A DNA stretch of 64,000 bases from Candidatus Poribacteria bacterium (GTDB lineage Bacteria; Poribacteria; WGA-4E; GCA-2687025): the NCBI GenBank assembly GCA_018644665.1, contig JABGQA010000077.1, forward strand, positions 1 through 64,000, given 5' to 3'. Of this stretch, positions 9,266-17,703 are shown piece by piece (the first letter of the stretch is position 1; each line of letters starts with the position of its first letter). A program made the position numbers and the translations under genes. The notes under the pieces were generated by a model. That model did no database searches. It worked only from the letters and a program-made list of their open reading frames with translations, and had not been told where the DNA came from.

Positions 9266-10044
9266 GCGTCCACCGCACGGGTGACGGCCCCAGGTCGAGT
9301 TCCGACCGGTAGGAGAATCGGGTACGCGATCTGGCGCCCCGCCACCGGCGAGACTGACACGCATGCCGCAGCGGTGAACACGGACAGGGAGCGCGTGCGG
9401 AGCGAGGGGACGCGGCGCCGATGTGGGGAGATGACCAGTCCGTTCCTGCCGACGAGGTGGGTGACTGTTCGGACAGGGATCTCCGGCCGGTTGCGGCAGT
9501 TGCGTCTGGGGCAACGAAGCGAACATTTAGGCCCGGCGTACGCCTCGCCGCGCGCCGGTGCTGTCTGGCGCCGGGCCGAGATGTGGCAGCGACAGGGGCT
9601 GGTGGTGGGCTGGCGCGGCGCGTCTGTGCTGCCGGCATTCGTTCCACCAGACACCGGCTGGCAACACGCGGAGTGCAGCCATCGGGTCGATCGTCTGAGG
9701 TCCCAACATGCGCCCGGCATCATCACCCGCTTCTGCGGGACTCGGCGATGCGCCCTCTCGACTTTTCCCGAGCCGATCGGCCGCGCTTCACATAGGCGTC
9801 GTAGTGGGCGTAGTCCGCGAAGCGTCTCAAGCACGCGGTTAGGCGGCGTTCCCCACGACAGACGCCCTCAGCATTGACCGGTCGCGAGCGTACGACGTAA
9901 TCTGCCGCGTACCGCTGTCGCCCCCTGCCGTCGGCACTGAAGGTCCCGGACGCCTCTGCCGGCCGTGATATCCATGCCGCGCCGTCTGAGCCACCGGCAT
10001 CCGCGGCGAGTTCGCGCGGCGCCAGACGCCGGAGGAGTCAGGTT
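9266..10044. other. Long intergenic region, no gene recognised
   Basis: 779 bases between the heme operon and the APH-like gene. Several frames are open because of high GC, but none has a ribosome site, protein-like composition or recognisable motif. No tRNA-like T-arm or strong terminator was found. Confidence 0.5.
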
Positions 10045-11088
10045 GTGCTTGATGTGGGCCAGGCTCACGAAGTGCTGGCAAGGCACTACGCGAAGAGATC
10101 GGTGGGGCGACGACAACCCACCGTCTCTGACGTAGCAGAGATCCCCGGCGGCCTCTCCAACGGCATGTACCCGTTCACCCTACAGCGTGCCGACGGCGCA
10201 TCGGAGCGCCGTGAATCCCTCGTGCTCAGGGTGGGTCACGACAAACCACAACTGGCCCGCGAATTCGATGCGCTCCGCCGGCTGCAACCCACGTCGGTAC
10301 CCGTCCCGGTAGTCTACGACGTGGACGAAGACCTACACGGATGGAACTTCGGCATTATGGAACGGGTGGACGGTGTCAACCTGTGGGAAGCGCTGGACGG
10401 GTTGGCCCATGCCGAGGCTACGGATCTCTTGAAGCAGTTCTTCGGCGTCCTGGCCGAAATCCACACGAGCGACTGGCGGCGCATGGGTCTCGACTCGCTT
10501 GACGTGCCGGACGGCGTGCATGGTTACGTTGATAGGTTGCTGGCCGGCTATCGCCACGAGGCCGGATGGTTGGGCACGGATGCCCTCGACCCGGTTCTCG
10601 ACTGGATGGAGGCGAACAGGCCGCCGTCGGACCACTACGTCCTTCTGCACGGCGACTACCACGGCGGCAACGTGATAGCGGATGGCGGCGCGATCGTGGC
10701 CGTTGTCGACTGGGAGTGCGTTTCGATAGGCGATGCCGCGAACGACCTTTGTTGGATGCCGCTGCTCTGGCGCGCGTTCGGCGGCGCAGACGACGACCAG
10801 GCCGGCTTGTTGATGCAGCACTACCGGGAAGCCGTCGGCCGGGATGTGGGCAACCTCGAGTTCTATCTCGCAGCCCGCGCCGTCCGTCTCCTGCTCTACA
10901 TGATGATGACCACGGCACACGGCGCGCGCGGCGGACCGCGCAGGCCGGGCGCCGAGATCATGCTCTTGAGTGAACCCCCGCTCCGGTGCGCCGAGGTGCT
11001 CCAACAGAAGACGGGAATCGACATTTCGTCGGCCGTGGCTGCCGCTCTAGACGGCATGCGGGAAGGCGATCCCAGCCCTGGAGGGTGA
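10045..11088 (+). CDS. Aminoglycoside phosphotransferase (APH)-family kinase
   Basis: 347 residues. It has the APH/choline-kinase fold: an N-terminal lobe with IPGGLSNGMYPF and SLVLRVGHDK (nucleotide-binding loop and Lys), IMERVDGVNLWEAL (hinge), then the catalytic HGDYHGGNV near residue 212 and the metal-binding VVDWECVSIGDAANDL near 228. This subgroup includes acyl-CoA-dehydrogenase-associated and small-molecule kinases, so aminoglycoside resistance should not be assumed. The GTG start at 10045 follows GGAGGAG by 7 bases. The next gene, def, begins about 125 bases downstream. A second APH-like gene in the window (19940) is frameshifted. Confidence 0.82.
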   Translation: MLDVGQAHEVLARHYAKRSVGRRQPTVSDVAEIPGGLSNGMYPFTLQRADGASERRESLVLRVGHDKPQLAREFDALRRLQPTSVPVPVVYDVDEDLHGWNFGIMERVDGVNLWEALDGLAHAEATDLLKQFFGVLAEIHTSDWRRMGLDSLDVPDGVHGYVDRLLAGYRHEAGWLGTDALDPVLDWMEANRPPSDHYVLLHGDYHGGNVIADGGAIVAVVDWECVSIGDAANDLCWMPLLWRAFGGADDDQAGLLMQHYREAVGRDVGNLEFYLAARAVRLLLYMMMTTAHGARGGPRRPGAEIMLLSEPPLRCAEVLQQKTGIDISSAVAAALDGMREGDPSPGG

Positions 11089-11212
11089 GACGACTCGACA
11101 CAGGGCCCATCCGCCGCTTCGCCCGTTCCCGGCAGGGCGCCGCTCACTTGACCCCGTCCGATCGCGCGTGATACTCCATCCCGCAGAGCATCCCTATCCT
11201 CGGGACACATCG

Positions 11213-11731
11213 GTGCTTGCCATACGCCTTTACGGCGACCCGATTCTACGGCAGAAGGCGGCCCCCGTGCACAGGGTCACCAACGAAGTGCGCGCGCTGG
11301 CGAGCGGCATGCTGGACGCGATGGCTATGGAGGATGGTGTTGGGCTCTCGGCGCCGCAGGTGGGCATCCTGAGCCGACTCATTGTCGTCACGCCCGAGCC
11401 GGATGACGAGGCCTCGGCCCCGTTGGTCATGGTGAATCCCGTCGTCGAGAAGGCGTCGGGTGAATGGGTGGAACAAGAGGGCTGCCTCAGCCTCCCTGAC
11501 ATCTACGCTGATGTTGCGCGGCCCGAAGCGATCGAGGCGCGCGGCACGGACCTCGACGGCGCAGACGTGTCGTTCACGGCGGATGGGTGGTTCGCTCGGG
11601 TGATTCTCCATGAGATAGACCACCTGAATGGTGTACTCTTTATTGACCACTTGGACCGTACGGAGCGGAGCCGTTTGCGCGGTCAGCTCAACCGGATCAC
11701 GCGGCGCGCCCGCGAGGCCATGGAAGGCTAG
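11213..11731 (+). CDS. def: Peptide deformylase
   Basis: 172 residues from the GTG at 11213. The enzyme removes the formyl group from the N-terminal Met of new proteins and is a metal hydrolase. All three family motifs are present: GVGLSAPQVG, EGCLSLP (metal-binding Cys) and HEIDHLNGVLF (two metal-binding His and catalytic Glu). An earlier in-frame GTG at 11168 would add 15 residues. I prefer 11213 because LAIRLYGDPILR matches the usual start of the family, although neither start has a strong ribosome site. Only 2 bases separate it from larE, so they form an operon. Confidence 0.92.
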   Translation: MLAIRLYGDPILRQKAAPVHRVTNEVRALASGMLDAMAMEDGVGLSAPQVGILSRLIVVTPEPDDEASAPLVMVNPVVEKASGEWVEQEGCLSLPDIYADVARPEAIEARGTDLDGADVSFTADGWFARVILHEIDHLNGVLFIDHLDRTERSRLRGQLNRITRRAREAMEG

Positions 11732-11733
11732 GG

Positions 11734-12612
11734 ATGACCCTGTCGGCGGAACTCACGAAAAAGTACGCGGCGCTGAAGCAGCAGCTCGCGGAGTTGGGCG
11801 AGATGCTCGTGGCGTTCTCCGGCGGCGTGGACAGCGTGTTGCTAGCAAAAGTCGCGCACGACGTCGTCGGCGACAAGGCGTTGGCGGTGACCGCCGTTTC
11901 GGAGTCGTATCCCGGGCGCGAGCTTCGTGACGCCAAGGAACTCGCCGCCGATATCGGCATCCCTCTGCGCATCGTGCGGGCCCATGAGCTGGAAGACGAG
12001 AACTACGCCAAGAACGCCCCGAACCGCTGCTACTTCTGCAAGACCGAGCTGTTCACGCAGTTGCGCGCCGTCTCCGAAGACACCGGTGTGCGCACGGTGG
12101 TCTATGGCGCCAACCTAGATGACACGGGCGACTACCGGCCCGGCATGCAGGCCGCCGACGAGTGGGGCGTCTACGCGCCGTTGCTCGACGCGCAGCTCAC
12201 CAAGGAGGACATCCGGGTCCTCTCGCGCATGCTTGATCTGCGGACGTGGGACAAGCCCGCCTTCGCTTGTCTGTCGTCGCGCTTCCCCCATGGCACGCGC
12301 ATCACGCCGGAGAAGCTCTCTCAGGTCGACGCGGCGGAGGACCTGCTGTACGACCTGGGATTTCGCCAGTTCCGTGTGCGGCACCACGAGGACGCGCAAC
12401 AGAACTGGAGCGTCGCGCGGATCGAAGTCCCCGTCGAAGAGATGCAACGGTTCTTCGAGGGAGATACGCGAGACCGCGTGGTCGATGAGTTCCGCGGGTT
12501 GGGCTACGGCTTCGTGTCTCTCGACCTCCGCGGCTACAAGTCGGGCAGCCTCAACCCGAACCTGCTGACGATCGAATCGCTGGCGCCGCCGTCGCGCCCA
12601 AGCGTGGGCTAG
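11734..12612 (+). CDS. larE: ATP-dependent sacrificial sulfur transferase LarE
   Basis: 292 residues. The N-type ATP pyrophosphatase P-loop [12 protein letters not shown] is near residue 29, [11 protein letters not shown] near 90, [16 protein letters not shown] near 122, and the conserved [14 protein letters not shown] near 177. That last motif carries the Cys that gives up its sulfur in cysteine-type LarE. The known role is sulfur insertion into the pyridinium cofactor (nickel-pincer nucleotide) of LarA-type racemases. No larA, larB or larC lies in the window, so partners must be elsewhere. It is coupled to def, starting 2 bases after its stop, with GGAAGG inside the end of def as its ribosome site. 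Confidence 0.9.
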   Translation: MTLSAELTKKYAALKQQLAELGEMLVAFSGGVDSVLLAKVAHDVVGDKALAVTAVSESYPGRELRDAKELAADIGIPLRIVRAHELEDENYAKNAPNRCYFCKTELFTQLRAVSEDTGVRTVVYGANLDDTGDYRPGMQAADEWGVYAPLLDAQLTKEDIRVLSRMLDLRTWDKPAFACLSSRFPHGTRITPEKLSQVDAAEDLLYDLGFRQFRVRHHEDAQQNWSVARIEVPVEEMQRFFEGDTRDRVVDEFRGLGYGFVSLDLRGYKSGSLNPNLLTIESLAPPSRPSVG

Positions 12613-12749
12613 CCCTCCTCCTCACGCAGAATCTGCCAGCTCGTATAAACCCGGCCGCCTTCCCGCGCGTTTCACACACAGGGCGCAGGATCGTTGCGCC
12701 CGCTCGTCGCCCGCTTCTGGGCAAGGCTCTGTCGGTTGGGAGGCCGCAT

Positions 12750-13721
12750 ATGGTCCGCAACAATACCTCTACGCACGCCGGATTCGGCGACACGGAGGAC
12801 CGACCCAGGGCCGCTTCACGTCCCGTGCCGCTCGTGCCACCCGCCGGTGACTCACCGGACGTGGCGGCCGACGCGTTACGCATGTGGATGCGCGACATCA
12901 CGAAGACGCCGCTGCTGACACGCGAACAGGAAGTGGAGCTGTCCCAGGCCGTCGAGGCGGGCAGCGAAGCCGCGCGCGAACGGATGGTGCGCTCCAACCT
13001 GCGGCTAGTCGTGAGCGTGGCCTTGAAGTACCGGGGCCACAACGTCCCTCTGTCCGACCTGATCCAAGAAGGCAACATCGGGCTCATGCGGGCGGTCGAG
13101 AAGTTCGACTACCGGCGTGGGTTCAAGTTCAGCACGTACGCGATCTGGTGGATCCGCCAGGCGGTGATGCGCGCCCTGGACAACTACGCGCGCGTCATTC
13201 GTCTCCCGAGCTACGTCGTGGCCAAGATCTCGAAGTTCGACGACACGGCGGGCCGACTCCGGCAGGAGCTGGAGCGCGATCCCACTGTGGAAGAGTTGGC
13301 CGAGGCGCTGGAGCTGTCGCCGGAACGCGTTCGGGACATCCTGGCGGTGTCCTCCGACCCTCTCTCGCTGGAGATGCCGGTGAGTGAGGAGCGCGAGTCC
13401 TCGGCGCTGCGCGACTTCATTGAGGACCCCGACGGCGAGTCACAGCACGAGATCCTCTCGAACATCATCCTGGAGCAGGAGATCGAGGGCCTGCTCGACC
13501 GACTCACTCCCCGTGAGCACGAGATACTCCGTATGCGCTACGGGTTGGACGACGGTCAGGAGCGGACGCTCCGGGAAATTGGCGCGCGCTTCGATGTCAC
13601 ACGGGAGCGCATCCGACAGATCGAGGCGGAGGCGTTGCGCGCGTTGCGTGGACTGTCGCGCGAGGAAGTCCCCGTTCCTGAGGACGCGCCGGTCGACGAA
13701 CTCGCTGACGGCGGGATGTAG
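12750..13721 (+). CDS. rpoD: RNA polymerase sigma factor, RpoD/SigA family
   Basis: 323 residues. After a variable N-terminus it has region 1.2 ([20 protein letters not shown]), region 2 ([35 protein letters not shown] and the -10 recognition helix [20 protein letters not shown]), region 3 ([20 protein letters not shown]) and region 4 ([18 protein letters not shown] and the -35 helix [20 protein letters not shown]). It lacks the long acidic region 1.1 and non-conserved insert of E. coli RpoD. It is therefore either a compact primary factor or a group-2 sigma. GGGAGG lies 6 bases before the ATG. It is convergent with rpsT. Confidence 0.9.
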   Translation: MVRNNTSTHAGFGDTEDRPRAASRPVPLVPPAGDSPDVAADALRMWMRDITKTPLLTREQEVELSQAVEAGSEAARERMVRSNLRLVVSVALKYRGHNVPLSDLIQEGNIGLMRAVEKFDYRRGFKFSTYAIWWIRQAVMRALDNYARVIRLPSYVVAKISKFDDTAGRLRQELERDPTVEELAEALELSPERVRDILAVSSDPLSLEMPVSEERESSALRDFIEDPDGESQHEILSNIILEQEIEGLLDRLTPREHEILRMRYGLDDGQERTLREIGARFDVTRERIRQIEAEALRALRGLSREEVPVPEDAPVDELADGGM

Positions 13722-13751
13722 ACGCCTACACGCCACGCCCGGGCACGACAA

Positions 13752-13786
13752 CAGCGCCGTCGGCTTCGTGCGTCCGCCCGGCGCTG
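13752..13786. terminator. Possible bidirectional hairpin between sigma factor gene and rpsT
   Basis: CAGCGCC and GGCGCTG form a 7-bp stem separated by 21 bases, located between the two convergent genes. No U-tract is present, so a Rho-independent role is doubtful. Confidence 0.3.
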
Positions 13787-13809
13787 CCCTGTTCTCGCTC
13801 GCGTAATGT

Positions 13810-14079
13810 CTAGCCGGCTACGATCTCGCGATTGTAGAGGCGCATCAGTCGCGACTTGCGACGGGACGCTGTCTGCTTCTTGATGACGCCCTTCTTCGCC
13901 GCCTTGTCCAGCTTGCTGATGGCCTTCCGCAGGCTGTCCTGCGCGTCGTCGTCCTTGGCCGCGATGCCGACGCGCGCGGCCTTGATGGCGGTGCGCATCG
14001 TTGATCGCGTGTGTCGGTTCCGCTCAGCCTTGCGCGCATCCGCGCGGATATGCTTCTTAGCGGACGGAAGATTCGGCAT
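13810..14079 (-). CDS. rpsT: 30S ribosomal protein S20
   Basis: 89 residues and strongly basic. It starts MPNLPSAKKHIRADARKAER and contains RSTMRTAIKAAR, LDKAAKKGVIKKQTASRRKS and RLMRLYN, the typical three-helix S20 pattern that binds 16S rRNA in the 30S body. Length is as expected. The ATG at 14079 follows a purine-rich GAGAGAGA stretch. Confidence 0.95.
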   Translation of the reverse strand: MPNLPSAKKHIRADARKAERNRHTRSTMRTAIKAARVGIAAKDDDAQDSLRKAISKLDKAAKKGVIKKQTASRRKSRLMRLYNREIVAG

Positions 14080-14359
14080 TCGTGATCTCTCTCAGCTCAG
14101 GGTCACCTGTGGCGCACGTCGCGAGGCGTCCAGAGTATCGCGTTCGGGCGCTCGGCGGCCCGGTAGCGTGCAGTTAGCAAGTGTATCGCCCCACGGCCAG
14201 TCGGTCAAAGGAATCGCCTCCCGGCCGTGATCGCGTGGCCCGTCGTGCTGAGTGGCCGCAAAGGGTGCGGTGGCGTGTTGATCGAGCAGTTGGGCGCGAG
14301 CCCAAGCGCATGTGGGCTACCGTCTGCGGACCGCGCGGCGCCAAAGCGGGAGGCCGGCG

Positions 14360-15271
14360 ATGATTCGAGCGATTCCTGCGCTGTGTCTGGCGACGTCGAT
14401 GGCGGCACTGGCGGCGCAGCGGCTGCTGGGCCGCATCGCGTACCGCACAAGCGAGTGGTCCAGCAGTCGCGTCGTTGCGATGGATGCGGCTGGAGGCGAT
14501 CATATCCAACTCGCGCGCGTGCCGGACAGTGGCTTCCCGCACTGGTCCCCGGATGGCACTCGCGTCGCCGTGGGTCACCAGACCATGGACCTGGACGGCC
14601 GTGGCCCCGACACCGTGTAGCCTGACCACGAGATCGTCGACTGGTCGCAGGATGGAGAGTGGTTCGCTGTCCTCGATAGGAAGGGCGGCGAGCGGGGTGG
14701 TCACGCCGTCGCGAGTATCCGCGCCGACGGATCCGGTTTCCAACGGCTCACGGACCCCGAATTCACGCACATGTCGCCCGTCGAGTTGTCGCCGATCGGC
14801 TCGCGTCCGCTCGTGGCGGGCATGCGCGGCTCCGGCTGCGTGAGTTACCTGGTTGACGCCGGTGCAGGCACGCTGGGCCAGTTGATCCCGACCGGCGTCG
14901 GCGCGTATGGCGCGCACCGGTCAGCCGCCGGGGCCATCTACTACGTGCCCAACAGCACCGCGCTGGGCGGCCTACGGCGCGTCGATATCCGGGATAGGTC
15001 CATCACCCAACTCCAGGCGGGCTGGCGCATCCGCCGCTTGCGCGCGATGTCCCCTGACGGGCAGTGTCTGCTCCCAGAGGGGGAGCCGTTCGGGGCGAGG
15101 CGGCGTACCTATCGGCGTACGACCTTCAGGGCGCCTTGGTCGCGCCGACCCCGTCGAAGGCCCGGTGGCCTGGCAGCCGCCGGTTGGTTTATCCCGCGAT
15201 CGCTGCTGGCGATGTCGCCGGCCGGGAAACGGGCGGTCACATGGGGCGCGCTTCGCTCGGGCGTCGACTGA
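14360..15271 (+). pseudogene. Broken secreted beta-propeller (TolB/WD40-like) protein
   Basis: ATG 14360 is preceded by GGGAGG at 6 bases and encodes a signal peptide (MIRAIPALCLATSMAALAA). Propeller repeats follow: FPHWSPDGTRVAVG and MDLDGRGPDTV, then an in-frame TAG at 14618-14620 (codon 87). Translation in the same frame resumes with DHEIVDWSQDGEWFAVLD, IRADGSGFQRLTDPE and YYVPNSTALGGLRRVDI, up to MSPDGQCLLPEG. At the GGGGG run 15079-15083 the protein-like frame shifts to GEAAYLSAYDLQGALVAP, and the end is ambiguous. At least one stop and one frameshift indicate decay, or sequencing error in the second case. The intact length would be about 300 residues, usual for a TolB-like propeller. 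Confidence 0.75.
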
Positions 15272-15347
15272 ACGCCACTGAGCTGCCTGTTGTGTGGACG
15301 CGCTCGCCCGCTCTCGGGTCGCGGAATACCGCTCGTCCCGACGCCGC

Positions 15348-15755
15348 CTACGGACCGTCGTAGCCCGCCGCCTGCCACTCTCCCAGAACGCGGAACGTCT
15401 TGACGACTCGGTTCTCGGCGGGCGGATGCTTCGCGAGGAACGCCTCAAGCGCGTCTGCGTCGGCGAAGCGGTAGACGCCGCCGAACTCGTTCCTATCGAA
15501 GTTACCGACGAACGTCTTCGCCTGAAAGCCTTCGATCGCGTCACGCGTGTAGTCCTCGCTGAGCTTGCGCACTCCGGCCGCGGCGTACTCCTCGGTCCAC
15601 GCTGACTCCGGCTGGAACGACGTGACCATGACGTAGCGGACCACCGCTGGGTCGTCCGGCGGCCCGGCTCCGTCCGCGATGGCGCTACCGCCCACCGCAA
15701 CGCCTACCCCGAGCAATGCGCCCAGCAACGCCGCGAACAGAGTACGACCGGACAT
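15348..15755 (-). CDS. Secreted small alpha/beta-barrel (YdhR/Dabb-like) protein
   Basis: 135 residues. The signal peptide is TLFAALLGALLGVGVAVGGS followed by AIADGAG. The mature domain of about 100 residues (VVRYVMVTSFQPESAWTEE, then FQAKTFVGNFDRNEFGGVYR and FADADALEAFLAKHP) has the beta-alpha-beta rhythm and length of dimeric ferredoxin-fold monooxygenase-like proteins such as YdhR. That assignment is tentative. AGGGGAAAG lies before the ATG. The adjacent ABC-F gene ends 74 bases downstream on the same strand; whether they are co-transcribed is unclear. Confidence 0.6.
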   Translation of the reverse strand: MSGRTLFAALLGALLGVGVAVGGSAIADGAGPPDDPAVVRYVMVTSFQPESAWTEEYAAAGVRKLSEDYTRDAIEGFQAKTFVGNFDRNEFGGVYRFADADALEAFLAKHPPAENRVVKTFRVLGEWQAAGYDGP

Positions 15756-15828
15756 AGACTCTTTCCCCTAGTCATAGAGCGACACGAGGCGAACCGGGGT
15801 AGAGCCACCCGCCGGCGGCATCCGTCGC

Positions 15829-17436
15829 CTAGGGCGCCTCGCGCGACGCCTGCCACGTAGACCAGTTCCCCGTGACGAACCGGAGTCGCGTGGACCCCTC
15901 CTCGAACACGAGCAAGCGCGTCGCCACCTTATCCACGAAGAAGCGATCGTGGCTAACGACGATCACCCCACCGGGGTAGTGGGCCAGAGCGCGTTCCATC
16001 ACCTGCGAACTCGTGAGGTCGAGGTGATTCGTGGGCTCGTCGAGGATGATGAGGGGCGCGCCGGAGAGCAGGCACAGAGCCAAAGCCACGCGCGCCTGCT
16101 CCCCGCCCGAGAGAGTGCCGATCTGCTGTCGCAGGTCCATCTCGGAGAACCGCATAAGCGATAGGAACCGGTTGACCTGCTTTCGTGGCGCGCGATCGCC
16201 GAGACCTGACGTGTTCACCACGTGGGTCACTGTGTCGTTCAGGTTGAGGTCGTCGCGGATGGCGTTGAAATAGGCGTAGGGAATGTCCCCGCGGCCCCAT
16301 CGCACGTCGCCCGTGTCTGGCAGTTCGGCATCCGTGAGCACGTTCAGTAGCGTGCTTTTCCCGCAGCCGTTTGGGCCGACTACCGCCAGCCGCTCGCGTC
16401 GATGCACCTCGAAGCCGACTTCCGAGAACAACTCCTGGCCGTCGTACCCTTTGGACAGGTTCTCGACGCGGCACAGTATCTCCGGCGCGCTCAGCCCTCG
16501 GTATATGCCGGTGAGTATCCGGTCGACGGGGCGAGGCTCGACGGAGCGCTTGATGTTCGCCAGCTTGCGCTTCATGTGGTCGCTGGGGTTCTTGCGCGCT
16601 TCCTCGCGGTCGCGGATCGCCTCCGCCTCGAAGGCGAGCAACTCCTGCTCGTACTGGAACTGTCGCTCCATGCGTTTCAGCCGTATGGGCTTCTCACGGA
16701 CGTACTGTGTGTACCCTCCGGCGTATTCGTGGAGGTGGAAGTTCTCTATCTCGACGACCCGCGTCACCACGGAATCCAGAAAGTGGCGATCGTGCGACAC
16801 GACGATGAGAGCGCCGTTCAGCTTAACGAGCCACTGCTCGAGCCATGCGAGGCCCTCTATGTCGAGGAAGTTCGTGGGCTCGTCCAGCAGCAGTAGGTCG
16901 GGGTCTTGGAGCAGGATCTTCGCGAGCGCCGCTCGGTTCTGCCACCCTCCCGACAACTGCTCCACGGGACGATCCGCGTGGACCTCGCTGAATCCCAGCT
17001 TCGTCAGGACCGTCTCGATCTGGCTCTGGTAGGTCCACCCGTCGATGCGCTCCATCTGTTCGAGCAGCGCGGACTGACGCGTGATGAGCTTGTCGATGTC
17101 GTCGGCCTCGGCCATCGCGGCCTCGACCTCACGGAGTTCCTTGTCCAGGGCGTGCACCTCTGGGAACAGCCCGTCCAGGATTTCGCGGATGGACATGCCG
17201 CCGCTGAGCGTCGAGAACTGCGAGAAGTAGCCCACGCTGGCATCCGCCGTTACGTCGACGGCGCCGGAGTCCGGTTCCTCCTGGCCGAGAATCATGCGGA
17301 ATATGGTCGTCTTGCCCGAGCCGTTCTTCCCGATGAGCCCGACGCGTTCGCCCGCCTGGAGGCGGAAGGAGACGTCCCGCAGGACGCGGTTCGCATCGTA
17401 GCTCTTCGAGACGCTATGCAGACGTATCAGGCTCAT
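15829..17436 (-). CDS. ABC-F family ATPase (ribosome-associated)
   Basis: 535 residues with two ABC ATPase domains in tandem and no membrane segments. First domain: Walker A GLIGKNGSGKTT, signature LSGGWQNRAALAK, Walker B LLLLDEPTNFLD. Second: GPNGCGKST, LSGGEQARVALAL, LIILDEPTNHLD. Both have the switch sequence VVSHDR. The linker between them (about residues 245-320) is charged and helical, with REKPIRLKRMERQFQYEQE, as in ABC-F translation factors that act at the ribosomal E site. The ATG at 17436 starts directly with MSLIRLHSVSKSYDANR; the open frame further upstream is not protein-like. Subfamily (EttA, Uup, YbiT type) is not resolved. Confidence 0.9.
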   Translation of the reverse strand: MSLIRLHSVSKSYDANRVLRDVSFRLQAGERVGLIGKNGSGKTTIFRMILGQEEPDSGAVDVTADASVGYFSQFSTLSGGMSIREILDGLFPEVHALDKELREVEAAMAEADDIDKLITRQSALLEQMERIDGWTYQSQIETVLTKLGFSEVHADRPVEQLSGGWQNRAALAKILLQDPDLLLLDEPTNFLDIEGLAWLEQWLVKLNGALIVVSHDRHFLDSVVTRVVEIENFHLHEYAGGYTQYVREKPIRLKRMERQFQYEQELLAFEAEAIRDREEARKNPSDHMKRKLANIKRSVEPRPVDRILTGIYRGLSAPEILCRVENLSKGYDGQELFSEVGFEVHRRERLAVVGPNGCGKSTLLNVLTDAELPDTGDVRWGRGDIPYAYFNAIRDDLNLNDTVTHVVNTSGLGDRAPRKQVNRFLSLMRFSEMDLRQQIGTLSGGEQARVALALCLLSGAPLIILDEPTNHLDLTSSQVMERALAHYPGGVIVVSHDRFFVDKVATRLLVFEEGSTRLRFVTGNWSTWQASREAP

Positions 17437-17703
17437 GCCCGGAGACTCATGGACGTGGGTGTGCGCGGCGGGCACATAGAACAACGCCGCGCGCGTACCG
17501 TCAAGCCACGTGCACGCTGCTCGGCCGAGACGCGTCACGGACGTGGCCGTCTCGGCCGGACCTCGCGCCAACTTCGCACATCGCTCGTCGGCGGATGCGG
17601 TTGTGGCAGGGCGCCGCTATCTTTGTGCACGAGGTAGCGCAGACACCCGAACGGGCCCGCCCTCGGTCGCGTATGGGTTCCGTTCTTGCTGGAGTGTTCC
17701 GGC

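Noticed and set aside
9281..9877. Open plus-strand frame of about 198 codons in the gap after the heme operon
   Set aside because: No ribosome site, no hydrophobic core or motif, and equally long frames exist on the other strand.
10045..11088. Antibiotic-resistance interpretation of the APH-like gene
   Set aside because: The fold is shared by many metabolic kinases and nothing nearby indicates resistance or mobility.
14618..14620. Possible TAG recoding (readthrough or pyrrolysine)
   Set aside because: TAG is used as the ordinary stop of many intact genes in the window, and no surrounding recoding element is seen.
14174..14917. Long open frame on the minus strand (about 247 codons) over the propeller pseudogene
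   Set aside because: Arg/His/Ala-rich, no ribosome site; a GC-driven shadow of the coding frame on the plus strand.
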